A stretch of DNA of 40,767 bases from an uncultured Collinsella sp. Lineage in GTDB: Bacteria; Actinomycetota; Coriobacteriia; Coriobacteriales; Coriobacteriaceae. This document shows positions 40,419 to 40,767 of this stretch, one piece after another. The notes beneath the pieces were generated by a model that saw only the letters and a program-made list of their open reading frames with translations, was not told the DNA's origin and did no database searches. The stretch's first letter is position 1. Each line of letters begins with the position of its first letter. Location: assembly GCA_902491395.1 (NCBI GenBank), contig CABUHO010000022.1, forward strand, positions 1 through 40,767, given 5' to 3'. The translations under genes were made by a program, and so were the position numbers.

Positions 40419-40767
40419 ATGGCAGACAATAACGAGCGTACTCCGCTGCTGAAGGTCGAGCACCTCTCTAAGGAGTTCCCCGCAGAGTCCGGCATGTTCG
40501 CCAAGCGTTTTTCCAAGCGCGTCGTCTCTGCTGTAAATGACATCTCTTTTGAGATTTATCCGGGCGAGACCTTTGGTCTGGTCGGCGAGTCTGGTTGCGG
40601 TAAGTCCACCACGGGCCGCACCATCATGCGTCTGACCAAGCCGACTGCCGGTAAGGTGTTCTTCCAGGGCAAAGATGTTGCCGAGATGAGCAAGCATGAG
40701 ATCAAGGACATGCGTCGCGAGATGCAGTTTATCTTCCAGGATCCTTACGCTTCGCTCAATCCTCGTA
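40419..40767 (+). CDS. oppF: Oligopeptide ABC transporter ATPase OppF, 5' part
   Basis: The first 116 codons of an ABC ATPase, cut by the window end. The start ATG directly follows the oppD TAA, with GGGAGG inside oppD. Walker A GESGCGKSTTGR and the Q-loop region QFIFQDPYASLNPR are present; signature and Walker B lie beyond the window. The segment FAKRFSKRVVSAVNDISFEI is typical of OppF/DppF N-termini. It completes the opp operon. Confidence 0.93.
   Translation, partial: MADNNERTPLLKVEHLSKEFPAESGMFAKRFSKRVVSAVNDISFEIYPGETFGLVGESGCGKSTTGRTIMRLTKPTAGKVFFQGKDVAEMSKHEIKDMRREMQFIFQDPYASLNPR

Overview
The window looks like chromosome of a Coriobacteriia actinobacterium, most like Collinsella. The grounds are G+C-rich DNA with codon use dominated by C- and G-ending codons, the actinobacterial uvr / rapZ-whiA / gap-pgk-tpiA / secG neighbourhood, an RapZ P-loop with Arg in place of Lys, and anaerobe-type flavoproteins and peptide/sugar ABC importers. 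No rRNA, tRNA, CRISPR array, insertion sequence or phage gene was seen. The species call is inference; I could not search.

Layout. (1) 1-3749: a terminator of an unseen upstream unit, then coaE, a small membrane-anchored lytic transglycosylase and uvrB, all on +. (2) 3776-9900, minus strand: two FAD flavoproteins, an Mrp-type Fe-S carrier ATPase and an LTA-synthase-like membrane phosphotransferase, convergent with uvrB and divergent from uvrA. (3) 10093-17239, plus strand: uvrA (with a LexA-like box in its promoter), a YbaK-type editing deacylase, the lipid II flippase murJ and uvrC. With uvrB, the whole UvrABC excision nuclease is encoded here. (4) 17240-28010: an accessory block. A structured 365-nt leader precedes an ABC importer of the peptide/nickel class (binding lipoprotein, permease, a permease-ATPase fusion, second ATPase). 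Then come a CE7-type acetyl esterase, a tandem paralogue of it that has lost its catalytic serine, a NanA-type aldolase, a ROK kinase and NanE. (5) 28067-29923: rapZ-whiA, without yvcK between them. (6) 30117-35210: gap, pgk, tpiA, gpmI, secG. (7) 35504 to the window end: a five-gene oligopeptide importer oppABCD-F, with oppF cut by the window edge.

How it works together. Block 4 reads as a sialic-acid (N-acetylneuraminate) utilisation locus: import, O-deacetylation, cleavage to ManNAc plus pyruvate, phosphorylation, and epimerisation to GlcNAc-6-P, whose products feed the glycolytic operon downstream. The importer resembles peptide-class sialic acid ABC systems described in other bacteria, so its automatic label as a dipeptide transporter is probably wrong. 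No sialidase, nagA or nagB is present in the window. The block sits between uvrC and rapZ, which are neighbours in many actinobacteria, so it looks like an insertion into conserved synteny.

The most interesting items are the serine-less esterase paralogue, the permease-ATPase fusion that has also lost the C-terminal cysteines its OppD relative keeps, the nested inverted repeats in the importer leader, the terminator placed directly before the rapZ ribosome binding site, and the LexA-like box of uvrA.
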